A DNA stretch of 64,000 nt. Origin: an uncultured Sphingomonadaceae bacterium (GTDB lineage Bacteria > Pseudomonadota > Alphaproteobacteria > Sphingomonadales > Sphingomonadaceae). A model generated the notes under the pieces. It saw nothing but the letters and a program-made list of their open reading frames with translations, made no database searches and was not told the origin of the DNA. The position numbers and the translations under genes were made by a program. Of the stretch, positions 63,979-64,000 are shown one piece after another. The stretch's first letter is position 1, and every line of letters begins with the position of its first letter. Where the stretch lies: positions 1,240,001-1,304,000 of the forward strand of contig CANLQE010000001.1 in the NCBI GenBank assembly GCA_947493215.1, given 5' to 3'.

Positions 63979-64000
63979 TCAAGTATCTCTCAGTTGCACG

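Noticed and set aside
1-64000. Search by eye for tRNA, rRNA, IS elements and origin-type repeats
   Set aside because: No rRNA-like or cloverleaf-like sequence was recognised and no transposase or integrase frame was seen. A covariance-model scan would be decisive and could not be run.

Overview
The window looks like chromosome from a marine-type alphaproteobacterium of the family Sphingomonadaceae (Parasphingorhabdus, Sphingorhabdus or Sphingopyxis-like). The reasons are the style of the housekeeping proteins (SerS, SurE, RimO, PolA, a single-cysteine DksA), the many TonB-dependent receptors and TonB-box-like EDIVVTG/EDIVVTAR N-termini, and a moderate GC content. The genus is inference; no rRNA or tRNA gene was seen. 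Layout: 0-9 kb holds the start of a class II DAHP synthase, a SleB-type hydrolase, a MATE exporter, a DUF2891 lipoprotein followed by a LytS/LytTR-type two-component system, an alpha-methylacyl-CoA racemase-like enzyme under a 20-bp palindrome, a PilZ protein and DksA. 9.5-11 kb holds a very serine/glycine-rich secreted protein with a PEP-CTERM-like tail and a clear terminator. 11-19.7 kb is the serS-surE-nlpD neighbourhood. Here surE and the NlpD-like factor are separated by a 3.6-kb block (secreted protein, Crp/Fnr regulator, SDR, VTT membrane protein) and pcm is absent. K+ channel and hydrolase genes follow. 19.7-31 kb is mostly ordinary chromosome: PhyH, DUF1761, rimO, GST, DUF1993, MAPEG, LysR, a GGDEF protein, polA, a DUF1330-like membrane protein and an HxlR regulator. 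31-39.4 kb looks catabolic: TonB receptor, DUF3604 lipoprotein, TetR regulator, aldehyde dehydrogenase and a PQQ-type sugar dehydrogenase. 39.4-41.9 kb is gene-poor and partly AT-rich, with a long hairpin, a small orphan gene and an XRE-cupin regulator behind a perfect palindrome. 42-54 kb, on the minus strand, is the most striking part: a TIGR03032-type protein gene followed by two giant tandem autotransporter genes (2275 and 1194 residues). The two autotransporters share an unusual long leader, hundreds of ~25-residue beta-helix repeats, a near-identical barrel end, and near-identical double hairpins after each stop codon. 54.7-63.3 kb is an ECF sigma / FecR / STN-bearing TonB receptor / tandem M16 protease series. 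It reads as a surface-signalling uptake system in which an imported peptide or protein could be cut in the periplasm. A hemolysin-III-like PAQR membrane protein ends the window. The best candidates for an undescribed system are the TIGR03032-autotransporter operon and the sigma/FecR/receptor/M16 series.
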